IMG/VR virus record: IMGVR_UViG_3300044838_000164
Coordinates: 1 to 37,277 of that record
Length of the DNA stretch: 37,277 bases
Source: a virus
Reading direction: 5' to 3' (one strand)
Of the stretch, positions 30,982 through 37,277 are shown in pieces (position 1 is the stretch's first letter; each line of letters opens with the position of its first letter). Under the pieces are notes generated by a model. That model was not told the DNA's origin. It saw nothing but the letters and a program-made list of their open reading frames with translations, and did not search any database. Both the position numbers and the translations under genes were made by a program.

Positions 30982-31952
30982 GCGATCGCCGGCTACACAT
31001 TGTAACGACGCTGTTTAATCCGCGCCGGTTCAATTCCCGGCTCCGGCTCTACCGGGATTTCGTTACCTACGTGGAAGAGAGCTCGGCGCGAAGCGTGAAC
31101 GGTGCCACGCTTTACACTGCCGAAATGGCCTTCGGAGACCGTGGCTTCCAAGTTCCCCAGGGTGAAAACAATCTCCATTTCCGGACCTACTCCGATCTGT
31201 GGCACAAGGAACGGCTCTTAAATCTGCTGATCGCTCACGTCTGCCGGCGTAATCCTGAAGCGCGTTATTTCGCCTGGATCGACGCCGATACCAAATTCAC
31301 CCGGCGGCACTGGATCGATGAAACGATCGAAGCGTTACAGCATTATCACGTCGTGCAAATGTTCGAAAGCTGGCGGAATTTGGGGCCGGACGATTCGATC
31401 ATCAGCGAGAAATTCGAAGCCCAACAGAAGGGGATGATTGCCGCCTGGGAAGATGGCGGACGCCAAAAACTTTCCTGGAATCCGCGAGGCTGTTTGTATG
31501 ACGGACTGGTGCATCATCCTGGTTTCGCTTGGGCGGCCACGCGATGGGCCTTTGACCAGCTCGGCGGATTGTTCGACGTCTGCATCGCCGGAAGCGCGGA
31601 CACCCACATGGCGGCCGCACTCTGCGGAAACTGGCGGTTCGGGTTTCCGGTCGAACTGCAAGAGGCTGCTTATGGTCGCGCCCTGCAGGCCTGGGCCATG
31701 CGGGCCGGCCAATCAATCGAACAAAATGTGGGTCACTTGTTAGGCACAATATTGCATCGCTGGCACGGAAAAGCGAGTCAGCGCGGCTATGATACTCGCT
31801 GGAAGCTGCTTCGTGACCATCGGTTCGATCCATTTTTTGATCTACAAAATGACGTCTTCGGCTGCCTGGCCTGGAGCGGCAATAATCCGGGCTTACAGCA
31901 CGCGCTCCGCGATTCTTTGTGGGGCCGCAACGAAGACTCAATCGACCGATGA
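30978..31952 (+). CDS. Phage glycosyltransferase-like protein (GT-A fold)
   Basis: The start GTG at 30978 (SDRRLHIVTTLFNPRRFNSR) overlaps the previous stop as GTGA and yields 324 aa; an upstream ATG in frame would overlap the gene before by over 100 bp. YFAWIDADTKF with DxD at 102-104 is the metal/nucleotide-sugar motif. HPGFAWAATRWAFDQLGGLF, GSADTHMAAAL and the end WGRNEDSID match a phage-encoded glycosyltransferase-like family. The likely role is sugar transfer to a surface glycan (superinfection immunity) or to DNA/virion. The target is not visible from sequence. Confidence 0.75.
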   Translation: MSDRRLHIVTTLFNPRRFNSRLRLYRDFVTYVEESSARSVNGATLYTAEMAFGDRGFQVPQGENNLHFRTYSDLWHKERLLNLLIAHVCRRNPEARYFAWIDADTKFTRRHWIDETIEALQHYHVVQMFESWRNLGPDDSIISEKFEAQQKGMIAAWEDGGRQKLSWNPRGCLYDGLVHHPGFAWAATRWAFDQLGGLFDVCIAGSADTHMAAALCGNWRFGFPVELQEAAYGRALQAWAMRAGQSIEQNVGHLLGTILHRWHGKASQRGYDTRWKLLRDHRFDPFFDLQNDVFGCLAWSGNNPGLQHALRDSLWGRNEDSIDR

Positions 31953-31957
31953 GCGAG

Positions 31958-31985
31958 CTTCGATTTACTCGTAATCGAAGGTTTT
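31958..31985 (+). terminator. Terminator-like hairpin between convergent genes
   Basis: CTTCGATT (31958-31965) and AATCGAAG (31973-31980) pair perfectly across a 7-nt loop, followed by GTTTT (31981-31985). It lies 6 bp after the glycosyltransferase stop and overlaps the end of the minus-strand gene at 31965. It could terminate the plus-strand operon. On the minus strand it lies within coding DNA. Confidence 0.65.
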
Positions 31986-32381
31986 CAAAATCCCCAGGCA
32001 ATCGATTCTCGGAGGAAGAGTGATCGGCGGTGGGGTCGGCGGTGGTGGCTGCCATCCGCCCGTGAACGGCGGCACGTCTATTTCAACGACGTTGCTGATT
32101 GGGCTCTCGAGGTTGTTCGCGTCGATCGCTGTGACGGCGTAGAAATGGGTCGAGCCAGATTCTAAATCTGTGACGAGGAATTGCGCGGTCGGCGCTTTCG
32201 TCCAGCCGACAGTTGCGCAACCGCCGCCGCCAAATTCTTCAAGCACGCGATAGAGAATAACGTTGTCTGCCGGCGGATCAGGATCCCATCCCAATAGATA
32301 AGTCACCGGGATAGGGCCGGGCCCAGCCGCCGCGGATAGCGCGAACAAAAACGAAATCGATAAAAGAAGAAGGCGTCGCAC
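31965..32381 (-). CDS. Secreted fibronectin type III-like protein
   Basis: The 138-aa minus-strand product has a signal peptide (MRRLLLLSISFLFALSAAAG). A fibronectin type III pattern follows: VTYLLGWDPDPPADNVILYR, TAQFLVTDLESGSTHFYAVT, AIDANNLESPISNVVEI. A Pro-rich C-terminal stretch follows. It is probably exported and binds surfaces or sugars. It runs opposite to the lysis genes and in the same direction as the integrase, so it can be expressed in lysogens. Confidence 0.75.
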   Translation of the reverse strand: MRRLLLLSISFLFALSAAAGPGPIPVTYLLGWDPDPPADNVILYRVLEEFGGGGCATVGWTKAPTAQFLVTDLESGSTHFYAVTAIDANNLESPISNVVEIDVPPFTGGWQPPPPTPPPITLPPRIDCLGILKTFDYE

Positions 32382-32426
32382 TCATGAGCGTGCGAAGTCA
32401 AACTTAGGGTGGACTTTCCATACTTC

Positions 32427-32720
32427 TTAGCCAGTGGACGGAACCGCCGTGGGTGAAGTTTCCCTATTCGGCGCCCTAGCAGACCGGATCAGTTGCGCCG
32501 TGTCCCCGGAGATCATTTTCAATTCCCGGATCATCTGGTTGCATTTGCTGATCACAATGAATGGGAAAACGAGCCAGGCAATGGCGACGACGATTCCCAG
32601 AATGATTAGCGCTATGCCCGCCAGGGCCATTCCCGCCCCCGCAGCATCCGAGTCATCAGCAAAGCAAGTGGGAGTAAACGCGATTCCAAGCAGCACCACG
32701 ACGAACATGAGCTTTTTCAT
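32427..32720 (-). CDS. Small membrane protein
   Basis: The start at 32720 (MKKLMFVVVLLGIAFTPTCF) gives 97 aa; an ATG six codons upstream is possible. A signal-like N-terminus is followed by a strong transmembrane segment (LAGIALIILGIVVAIAWLVFPFIVI split across ~30-54), then a charged cytoplasmic or periplasmic tail. The function is unknown; it could be a superinfection-exclusion protein (inference from place and type). It is co-directional with the integrase. Confidence 0.6.
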   Translation of the reverse strand: MKKLMFVVVLLGIAFTPTCFADDSDAAGAGMALAGIALIILGIVVAIAWLVFPFIVISKCNQMIRELKMISGDTAQLIRSARAPNRETSPTAVPSTG

Positions 32721-32942
32721 GCCCTTCAAAGCAGGCACGACTCATGCCACAAAGCGGTATGCTGGCGCGGTGGAGTCGCTGCGCTACAGGTTGTGTAATC
32801 GAAGCCATCAATTTGATGCCTTCCGCGCGCTCAATGGGAGCGGGATGATATACCCGCCCTCAACCCTCTTCCCTCGCGGAGTTTCTTAAAGCGTCACGCT
32901 TTTGCGTATTACCAGCGGGAATCAACCTGTAGTGGTCTGCGG
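32721..32942. other. Non-coding gap, attP candidate region
   Basis: These 222 bp hold no convincing gene. They contain an inverted repeat, CTACAGGTTG (32784-32793) and CAACCTGTAG (32923-32932), 129 bp apart, a hairpin AAAGCG-TCA-CGCTTT (32888-32902), and GCGGG/CCCGC. The region lies near the 3' end of the integrase gene, with one small gene between. Integrase arm sites or an attachment site are plausible. Confidence 0.35.
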
Positions 32943-33149
32943 TTAAAACCAGCCGAGCTTTCGGTAGAGCCGCAACGCAAGTGGTGAAAGACGTTCCACC
33001 TCCCACATTGCTTCCTGATATAATCTAGCATTGGAAGCGATCAAAGGCGACGGAAAGCACGTGTTGCCGTGTCTGCATGGCGGCGGAACTGGCGTCCGCG
33101 AGATCCTTCGCGCTTTGGAAATTGCTGCGATCAGACGAAACACTTTCAT
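32943..33149 (-). CDS. 68-aa hypothetical after integrase
   Basis: The minus-strand frame starts by ATGA overlap with the integrase stop. The protein (MKVFRLIAAISKARRISRTP, ending RLYQEAMWEVERLSPLALRL and YRKLGWF) is basic with a likely C-terminal helix. No domain is recognised. The coupling suggests a real gene, perhaps a small recombination or regulatory protein. Confidence 0.5.
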   Translation of the reverse strand: MKVFRLIAAISKARRISRTPVPPPCRHGNTCFPSPLIASNARLYQEAMWEVERLSPLALRLYRKLGWF

Positions 33150-34039
33150 GAATTCACGGTCTGCATTCGCACAACATTCGCCAAGGACGGTGGCCGAAGA
33201 TTGAAAAAATCGACCGCTTCGGATTCGGCCTGCGGCGAATTATAATTCTCGCGCACGATGCGGGCACTGTTGCCCATTTCCAGCGCGACCTGCTCGCAGC
33301 TCTTGGTGATCGCCAAGCGATACGATCCGAAACTATGACGCAGCGCGTTGTCTTTGCGCTGCAGGCCATCGCGGATCCTCAGCATTTCCCGGCTGAGGGC
33401 ATTTTCATTCCGCTTGACGTAACCGCCAGAAACGATCAGGCCCACATGCCCGCGATAGGGCGCGAGCCAGGCTACAAGATTGTCAGTCATCGGAACGGCG
33501 CGCGCGATCCGCTTCTTCCGCGCCACCTGACGCGAAATCCGGATTGATCGTCTTTCGAAATCGATCGCGCTCCAATCCAGGCGCAGGATCTCACTCGTGC
33601 GCAGGCCGGCGAAGAGTCCCAGGACGAGGACCGGCAACCATTCCGGACTGATCTTGCCCAACAAAAGCTTCGCTTCCGGCACGGTCCAGATTTGCGGCAA
33701 CTCATAGCCAGGATGGACGCGCCGGATTTTCTCTGCGGGCGAACGTTTATTTTCCGGGAGGTAATCGCGCGACCGGGCAAAGCGCGAAAGCTGCACGATC
33801 GAAGAGTGCACATTGTAGCAGCGCCGCGGCCCAACCCGTTCGGAAAGACGGCTTAGATAATTGACGACACCACCGCGGTCGGCTTTTTCCAGACGCGGGA
33901 ACGCTGCCAGGAATGCCCGCAGATCATTTTCCAGCGCGTAAATGTGCCGTCGGCTCCGGCCCAGGTTGCGCAGCTCGTCCCTCATCTCCCGCCAGATTTC
34001 GTCCGAGCTCGGCGTGCGCCGAAAAAGCAGCGACAGCAT
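33146..34039 (-). CDS. int: Tyrosine recombinase (integrase)
   Basis: The 297-aa product has an N-terminal SAM-like DNA-binding part (~15-95, including RSRRHIYALENDLRAFLAAF) and a C-terminal catalytic domain (FAGLRTSEILRLDW with Arg147; NALRHSFGSY with Arg234; the end VRENYNSPQ with Tyr266). Both histidine positions of the usual box II set are Asn (Asn231 in HxxR, Asn257 in MGNS), a variant seen in Verrucomicrobia and planctomycete recombinases with GNS. It inserts and removes the phage DNA at att sites. It is transcribed leftward, away from the early genes at 34.2 kb. Confidence 0.9.
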   Translation of the reverse strand: MLSLLFRRTPSSDEIWREMRDELRNLGRSRRHIYALENDLRAFLAAFPRLEKADRGGVVNYLSRLSERVGPRRCYNVHSSIVQLSRFARSRDYLPENKRSPAEKIRRVHPGYELPQIWTVPEAKLLLGKISPEWLPVLVLGLFAGLRTSEILRLDWSAIDFERRSIRISRQVARKKRIARAVPMTDNLVAWLAPYRGHVGLIVSGGYVKRNENALSREMLRIRDGLQRKDNALRHSFGSYRLAITKSCEQVALEMGNSARIVRENYNSPQAESEAVDFFNLRPPSLANVVRMQTVNS

Positions 34040-34050
34040 CGCCGCAATTA

Positions 34051-34104
34051 TTACAGGCAGTTTTTTTTTCGTCCAGCCAGGTCTTGTTCACAGGTCTTCA
34101 CAGG
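34051..34104. repeat. Tandem TTCACAGG repeats in int/early intergenic region
   Basis: TTCACAGG occurs at 34087-34094 and 34097-34104 (exactly 10 bp apart, about one helical turn), with TTACAGGC at 34051-34058 as a related site. They lie between the integrase and the ribbon-helix-helix gene. Ribbon-helix-helix dimers often bind such in-phase repeats, so this may be an operator or an arm site. Confidence 0.45.
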
Positions 34105-34152
34105 CTATTACAAGCAGCACCTTTTGTGCAATAAAATTTATTAAATATCCGC

Positions 34153-34182
34153 TTGACCTGCGCGCCGCTGGCTCACTAATTT
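34153..34182 (+). promoter_or_regulatory. Promoter for the right early genes
   Basis: TTGACC (34153-34158), an 18-bp spacer and TAATTT (34177-34182) make a sigma70-type promoter. The ATG at 34193 is 10 nt after the -10, so the mRNA would be nearly leaderless. It also argues against the TTG at 34181 as start. It would drive the small-gene operon. Confidence 0.6.
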
Positions 34183-34192
34183 GGGCGATCAA

Positions 34193-34381
34193 ATGGGACG
34201 AGAAGCCACACTCATCAGCGTGAGCGGAATTCCAAAGCCGGTGATCTCAAAGATCGATCAAGCCGCGGACTTACGGCATATGTCGCGAAGCGCAGTGATT
34301 GCCCAAACGCTCGAAAAGGCTTTTTCTGCGGATCGAGTCCCCGCAGCGAAAAAGAGCGGGAAGAAAGGCGGCCGGAAATGA
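34193..34381 (+). CDS. Ribbon-helix-helix regulator
   Basis: The 62-aa protein has one strand (EATLISVSGIP) then two helices (KPVISKIDQAADLRHM, SRSAVIAQTLEKAF), the ribbon-helix-helix plan of CopG/Arc-type DNA-binding proteins. The C-terminus is basic (KKSGKKGGRK). It is likely a transcription regulator of the int/early divergent region, whose direct repeats are next to it. No toxin partner is adjacent. It overlaps the next gene by ATGA. Confidence 0.7.
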   Translation: MGREATLISVSGIPKPVISKIDQAADLRHMSRSAVIAQTLEKAFSADRVPAAKKSGKKGGRK

Positions 34382-34644
34382 GCGAGAGCGGATTCGATTC
34401 CCGCCCCCGCCTCAAAGTGGGGGATCTCGCAAACGCGCACTTATTGGCCGGCGAACTTTGGGGGCTGGCGATGCGCCTGGACGCAGACTTGCTCGAAAAG
34501 TTCTTGCGCAATCCGCCAGCGGACTTTCGTTACGCATCGATTTGCCAAGCGGCGATTAATTTTCGGCGGGAACTAGACAGGGCTCTGCGACCGCGCGCTC
34601 CGATCAAGATCGCATCGCGCAAAAATCGGAGGAGGTCGACGTGA
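34378..34644 (+). CDS. 88-aa hypothetical early protein
   Basis: It starts by ATGA overlap. The middle (LANAHLLAGELWGLAMRLDA, DLLEKFLRNPPADFRYASIC) is helical; the end is basic (KIASRKNRRRST). No family is recognised. It belongs to the chain of overlapping small early genes. Confidence 0.6.
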   Translation: MSESGFDSRPRLKVGDLANAHLLAGELWGLAMRLDADLLEKFLRNPPADFRYASICQAAINFRRELDRALRPRAPIKIASRKNRRRST

Positions 34645-34946
34645 AGCTGGAAGACAACGAAGAAAAAACACGATCGGGCCAAGGTAAAGCATCGCCTCCA
34701 GATCGCGCGCGCATCGCGCAAAAGGAACCGGAGGGGCGCGTGAAAATCGACGGGTTGGTCGAGGCGGCAGAGAAAATGGATTGGCTGCAAATTGTTATTC
34801 ATCAGAAACCGCCGTGTTTTCATCTCATGCCTGACGGTAGGTTTTGCGGCCGCTCAGACATTTGGCCGGGACATGATCCCTCAACCGGCTTCCATGATTT
34901 TTTTTCTTTAGCAGACCTCATTCGTTCAGTGGAGAAGCGGCGATGA
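34641..34946 (+). CDS. 101-aa hypothetical early protein
   Basis: The start is GTG in a GTGA overlap. The first ~30 aa are charged and low complexity (KLEDNEEKTRSGQGKASPPD). The rest (MDWLQIVIHQKPPCFHLMPD, GRFCGRSDIWPGHDPSTGFH) has Cys and His residues that could bind metal, then a helix. No family is recognised. Confidence 0.6.
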   Translation: MKLEDNEEKTRSGQGKASPPDRARIAQKEPEGRVKIDGLVEAAEKMDWLQIVIHQKPPCFHLMPDGRFCGRSDIWPGHDPSTGFHDFFSLADLIRSVEKRR

Positions 34947-35050
34947 CTGAAATGCCCTTCGCTCTTTTTCAGGAATGGCACGCAGAGCAGGCGCGCGCGC
35001 AGAACATTCGCAAACTCCGCGCGGCGGTGCAGAAAGCGAGGGCGGCGTGA
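34943..35050 (+). CDS. 35-aa hypothetical peptide
   Basis: A tiny frame (MTEMPFALFQEWHAEQARAQ and 15 more, rich in Ala and Arg) is bounded by an ATGA overlap before and a GTGA overlap after. It is a single amphipathic helix. Both overlaps support translation, which could keep ribosomes coupled to the next gene. Confidence 0.5.
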   Translation: MTEMPFALFQEWHAEQARAQNIRKLRAAVQKARAA

Positions 35051-35334
35051 AAGTTCTCAATCCGGGTTATTGGTATGAGCTCGACAACTTCGAAAATGCC
35101 GGTCCGCCGAATTTTCTCCGGTTTATCCAAAAGTTAGAAGGCTTCCGTCATGATGGAACCACTAACGAGGAAGTGCTGCACGTTCTGATCGATCGGTTGC
35201 GATTCCAGGGCAACAAACTTCCGAGCCGTGAAAACAGCATCGCGATCACAAAGCTCGAAGAAGCTTTGATGTGGTTGGAGAAACGCACCGCTGATCGCCA
35301 ACAGCGCGGCGTGGAAGTAACACTATCGCCATGA
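35047..35334 (+). CDS. Acb2/Tad1-hairpin-domain protein (anti-defence candidate)
   Basis: The start GTG (GTGA overlap) gives 95 aa. The N-terminal NPGYWYELDNFENAGPPNF..FI is followed by DGTTNEEVLHVLIDRLRFQG and a second helix ENSIAITKLEEALMWLEKRT then ADRQQRGVE. This two-helix hairpin with EEVLxVLIDRL...ExxxAIxxLExALxWLxxRTxDRxxRGV is the pattern of the Acb2/Tad1 family. Acb2 binds cyclic di- and trinucleotides (and some Tad1-like proteins bind cADPR isomers), blocking CBASS or Thoeris. Activity here is inferred from pattern only. The family match is good; the ligand is unknown. Confidence 0.75.
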   Translation: MKVLNPGYWYELDNFENAGPPNFLRFIQKLEGFRHDGTTNEEVLHVLIDRLRFQGNKLPSRENSIAITKLEEALMWLEKRTADRQQRGVEVTLSP

Positions 35335-35609
35335 AAACGCTAGCGCCGACGATTTCTTTGCCCTCGCGACCAATGATCAACACGGAGCTGACCTATCGCT
35401 TGGAACTTTTGCGCACTCTCGATCGGGCTGTGAGAGAGGCTTCAAATACTCAGGAGCGAATCGCGAACAACTCATTCGGGAAAGCGATGGCCTGGGGCCA
35501 CGAATCATTGATCAAGCTGGCACGCGAAGCGATCGACGAGCTCGGGCCGCTGAGCAAGATCGCCCAGGAAGCGGAAGTAAAAGATTTTATCGAGTCGCTC
35601 GACCAATGA
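35331..35609 (+). CDS. 92-aa hypothetical early protein
   Basis: It starts by ATGA overlap after the Acb2-like gene. The protein is helical (NTELTYRLELLRTLDRAVRE, ASNTQERIANNSFGKAMAWG, LAREAIDELGPLSKIAQEAE) and slightly acidic at the end. No family is recognised. Its place next to an anti-defence candidate makes it interesting, but no function can be given. Confidence 0.55.
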   Translation: MKTLAPTISLPSRPMINTELTYRLELLRTLDRAVREASNTQERIANNSFGKAMAWGHESLIKLAREAIDELGPLSKIAQEAEVKDFIESLDQ

Positions 35610-35938
35610 TCTCGAATAAAACTGGCCTCGAATTGGTGCTCCTCTTTTGCGCCCTGGCATTTGCGTGGGGCATCGTGATGCTCATCTGCTTGATTCGCGG
35701 AGCGCTCGAGCACAAGAAAACGCTTCGGCTGATGAAATGGGAGTCCTGGCTTACAGCGGTTGAAGATCGCGACATCGGCGGCGACATAGATTTTTCAGAT
35801 AAGTCCGCGGAATATTTTCTGCGCGAGAAATTTGAGAGCGGCTGCACCCCCTACGAAGCGATCGCTGAATGGCGGCGGCGCAAGATGGAGGATCGAGCGG
35901 GAGAGCGCCGCCCGCGCGGCAACAAGCCGACTGTCTGA
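35606..35938 (+). CDS. 110-aa membrane-anchored protein
   Basis: It starts by ATGA overlap. An N-terminal transmembrane helix (LELVLLFCALAFAWGIVMLI) is followed by a charged tail (GALEHKKTLRLMKWESWLTA, YFLREKFESGCTPYEAIAEW) and a basic end. It may sit in the inner membrane with a cytoplasmic tail. Superinfection exclusion is possible but unproven. Confidence 0.6.
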   Translation: MISNKTGLELVLLFCALAFAWGIVMLICLIRGALEHKKTLRLMKWESWLTAVEDRDIGGDIDFSDKSAEYFLREKFESGCTPYEAIAEWRRRKMEDRAGERRPRGNKPTV

Positions 35939-35941
35939 GCG

Positions 35942-36142
35942 ATGCAAAAACGCAACGGGAAAATCGTCAGTGAGGAGGACGAGATCGGCGAAATGCCACC
36001 ACGCAACGCGCGCGGGAGTCATAGCTCATCGCTCTCTCTCTCCGTCTCCGAAGCTTGCGACCGGTTTTTTGAAAAGCGCGGAATGCTTCAACCCACGACA
36101 TGGCACCGCCGCGGAAAAGCAAAGGAACCAAAATGTTCCTGA
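35942..36142 (+). CDS. 66-aa hypothetical early protein
   Basis: The ATG is 3 nt after the previous stop. The product (MQKRNGKIVSEEDEIGEMPP..., VSEACDRFFEKRGMLQPTTW) is charged and overlaps the next gene by 10 bp if that starts at 36133. No domain is recognised. Confidence is moderate because of position only. Confidence 0.45.
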   Translation: MQKRNGKIVSEEDEIGEMPPRNARGSHSSSLSLSVSEACDRFFEKRGMLQPTTWHRRGKAKEPKCS

Positions 36143-36630
36143 AAAATTATACGAGCGAAGTCCCGGTCAGCGAGACGATCCATCGCATCGAGAAGGTGCT
36201 GATTCGCTGCGGAGTCTTAGGGATCATGAAAGAGTATGGCTTTGGCGGCAAAGTGATCGCCATCACTTTCCAAGTCGATAATCCGGAACGGCCCGGGAAA
36301 ATGACGATCCGCCTTCCCGCCGATGAAGAGAAAGCGATGGAAGCACTCTGGCTCGATTACGCAGGCACGGACGTTTCTAAAAATACTCCGGGTGTCTGTA
36401 ACTACACCAGCCGCAAGAAAAAAAGTAAGAAAGATTTCGCTGATCAGGCAGCGCGCACCGCCTGGAAAATCGTGCAGGATTGGGTTGAAGTGCAGATGTC
36501 GATGATCCAGCTCGGGCAAGCTGACCTGGTCCAAGTTTTCCTGCCATACATTTTCGACGGTCAACGGACCTATTATCAGGCGCTGAAAGAAGCGAAGTTT
36601 GCCGGGTTACTCACCAACGGCGCGGCATGA
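36133..36630 (+). CDS. 165-aa conserved phage hypothetical
   Basis: The ATG at 36133 (MFLKNYTSEVPVSETIHRIE) has AAAGGAACC upstream; an ATG at 36100 is less likely. The pattern VPVSETIHRIEKVLIRCGVL, KVIAITFQVDNPERPGKMTI, RLPADEE, and AARTAWKIVQDWVEVQMSMI followed by VFLPYIF resembles unnamed phage proteins with an AxRxAWRxxKDWxExQ...FLPY core. The function is unknown; it may bind nucleic acid or host factors. It overlaps the last gene by ATGA. Confidence 0.65.
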   Translation: MFLKNYTSEVPVSETIHRIEKVLIRCGVLGIMKEYGFGGKVIAITFQVDNPERPGKMTIRLPADEEKAMEALWLDYAGTDVSKNTPGVCNYTSRKKKSKKDFADQAARTAWKIVQDWVEVQMSMIQLGQADLVQVFLPYIFDGQRTYYQALKEAKFAGLLTNGAA

Positions 36631-37277
36631 GCAACCACCCTCGCATCGAACCGCACGCATGGACGCACACTGGCGATCATGTCCTGATCGTAAAATGCTT
36701 GAATCGCGACGGGACTTCGCACAACGGATTTGTTTGGCCAAAGGCCGGCCCGGTTAAAAATGATTTTTGGAGCCGTCAGCCGACATGCGGCAGTGGTGGC
36801 CTTTTCGGTTGGCCCTGGGGATTTGCTGTAGGCGAAGGACGAGATCTTGATGCATGCGCGCCATGGCTGGTCTTTCGGGCGCGCCCGGAAAATGTGGTCG
36901 GAGATGTAGAGGGAGCTAAGTGCAAGGCTGTCCCCGGAGAAAACGGCGAGCTCCCCGAGGTCGTTTATTACGGAACACAGGCCGGGGCGATGAAGTTCAC
37001 CCATGCCGGCCGGCTCGCACTGATTCAAAAAAATAGCTCTTCGGCTTCAACGAGTGGCTACCTCTCTTCGGCTTCAACGAGTGGCTACCTCTCTTCGGCT
37101 TCAACGAGTGGCGACCTCTCTTCGGCTTCAACGAGTGGCTACCTCTCTTCGGCTTCAACGAGTGGCTACCTCTCTTCGGCTTCAACGAGTGGCGACCGCT
37201 CTTCGGCTTCAACGAGTGGCGACCGCTCTTCGGCTTCAACGAGTGGCGACCGCTCTTCGGCTTCAACGAGTGGCTAC
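36627..37277 (+). CDS. Repeat-containing protein, 3' end cut by window
   Basis: The frame starts by ATGA overlap and has no stop before the end. The N-terminal ~135 aa (HAWTHTGDHVLIVKCLNRDG, GGLFGWPWGFAVGEGRDLDA, PWLVFRARPENVVGDVEGAK, ELPEVVYYGTQAGAMKFTHA) are a folded domain related to the DUF7666-type phage proteins. From residue 137 on, a 9-aa unit (SSASTSGYL/GDL/GDR) repeats nine times to the window edge. The repeats resemble pentapeptide/SxAxxSG-type beta-helical repeats. Truncation is likely an assembly break in the repeat. The function is unknown. Confidence 0.7.
   Translation, partial: MSNHPRIEPHAWTHTGDHVLIVKCLNRDGTSHNGFVWPKAGPVKNDFWSRQPTCGSGGLFGWPWGFAVGEGRDLDACAPWLVFRARPENVVGDVEGAKCKAVPGENGELPEVVYYGTQAGAMKFTHAGRLALIQKNSSSASTSGYLSSASTSGYLSSASTSGDLSSASTSGYLSSASTSGYLSSASTSGDRSSASTSGDRSSASTSGDRSSASTSGY
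37035..37277 (+). repeat. 27-bp tandem repeat, nine units
   Basis: A 27-bp unit beginning (A/C)(G/T/C)CTCTTCGGCTTCAACGA repeats nine times with no spacer to the last base. Differences are confined to TAC/GAC (Tyr/Asp) and CTC/CGC (Leu/Arg). Each unit encodes nine residues in the frame of the gene at 36627. The repeat probably continues past the window. Confidence 0.95.

Noticed and set aside
37035-37277. Tandem repeat as CRISPR array or minus-strand repeat protein (SLKPKRGS)
   Set aside because: There are no spacers between units, and the plus frame continues a folded protein upstream; the minus frame is open only because the repeat length is a multiple of three.
1-37277. tRNA genes, insertion sequences, toxin-antitoxin pair
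   Set aside because: No cloverleaf with CCA-end pattern, no transposase motif and no toxin next to the ribbon-helix-helix gene were seen on reading both strands.

Overview
The window is most of the genome of a temperate, tailed double-stranded DNA phage or prophage with siphovirus-type tail genes (short tape measure, no sheath gene seen). The DNA is GC-rich, and most genes lie on the plus strand with tight start/stop overlaps (ATGA or GTGA). The host is probably a Verrucomicrobiota bacterium, perhaps from soil. This is inferred from the GNS-type tyrosine recombinase and from small secreted proteins with STDxxxW and fibronectin-like domains, both common in that phylum. No tRNA, rRNA, CRISPR array or insertion sequence was seen.

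Layout. (1) 1-6.9 kb, early/DNA-metabolism genes: a ParB-like protein overlapping a methyltransferase-like protein, a 37-aa basic peptide, a DUF932 protein, a large ParB-like protein with a Cys cluster, a Cro/Xre-type regulator, an AAA+ ATPase and a radical SAM protein of the spore-photoproduct-lyase type. (2) 7.1-14.6 kb, packaging and head: small and large terminase (lambda gpA type), lambda-type portal, ClpP-type prohead protease, major capsid protein. (3) 14.6-17.8 kb, small head-associated and unknown genes, including signal-peptide proteins and one frameshifted gene. (4) 17.8-27.7 kb, head-tail connectors, tail tube candidate, assembly chaperone, tape measure, distal tail proteins, and a receptor-binding region with three genes sharing one N-terminal module. 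(5) 27.7-28.2 kb, one reversed tail-type gene. (6) 28.2-30.5 kb, lysis: membrane proteins, lipoproteins and a GH108 endolysin. (7) 30.5-34.0 kb, accessory genes: secreted proteins, a glycosyltransferase, a membrane protein and a minus-strand integrase beside an att-like inverted repeat. (8) 34.2-37.3 kb, a rightward run of small early genes, including an Acb2/Tad1-hairpin protein (candidate anti-CBASS/anti-Thoeris cyclic-nucleotide sponge). The window stops inside a 27-bp tandem repeat.

Both ends carry rightward early genes, which fits a circular or circularly permuted genome opened between modules 8 and 1. The most unusual signals are: two copies of a structured leader exactly 300 bp apart with compensatory changes; two promoters with the same ACTTC-N3-GAAGT palindrome touching the -10 box, one in front of the HTH gene; a recurring TTGACA-like box 13-18 nt before many start codons from 10 to 27 kb; and a 46-aa gene that copies the C-terminal tail of the prohead protease.
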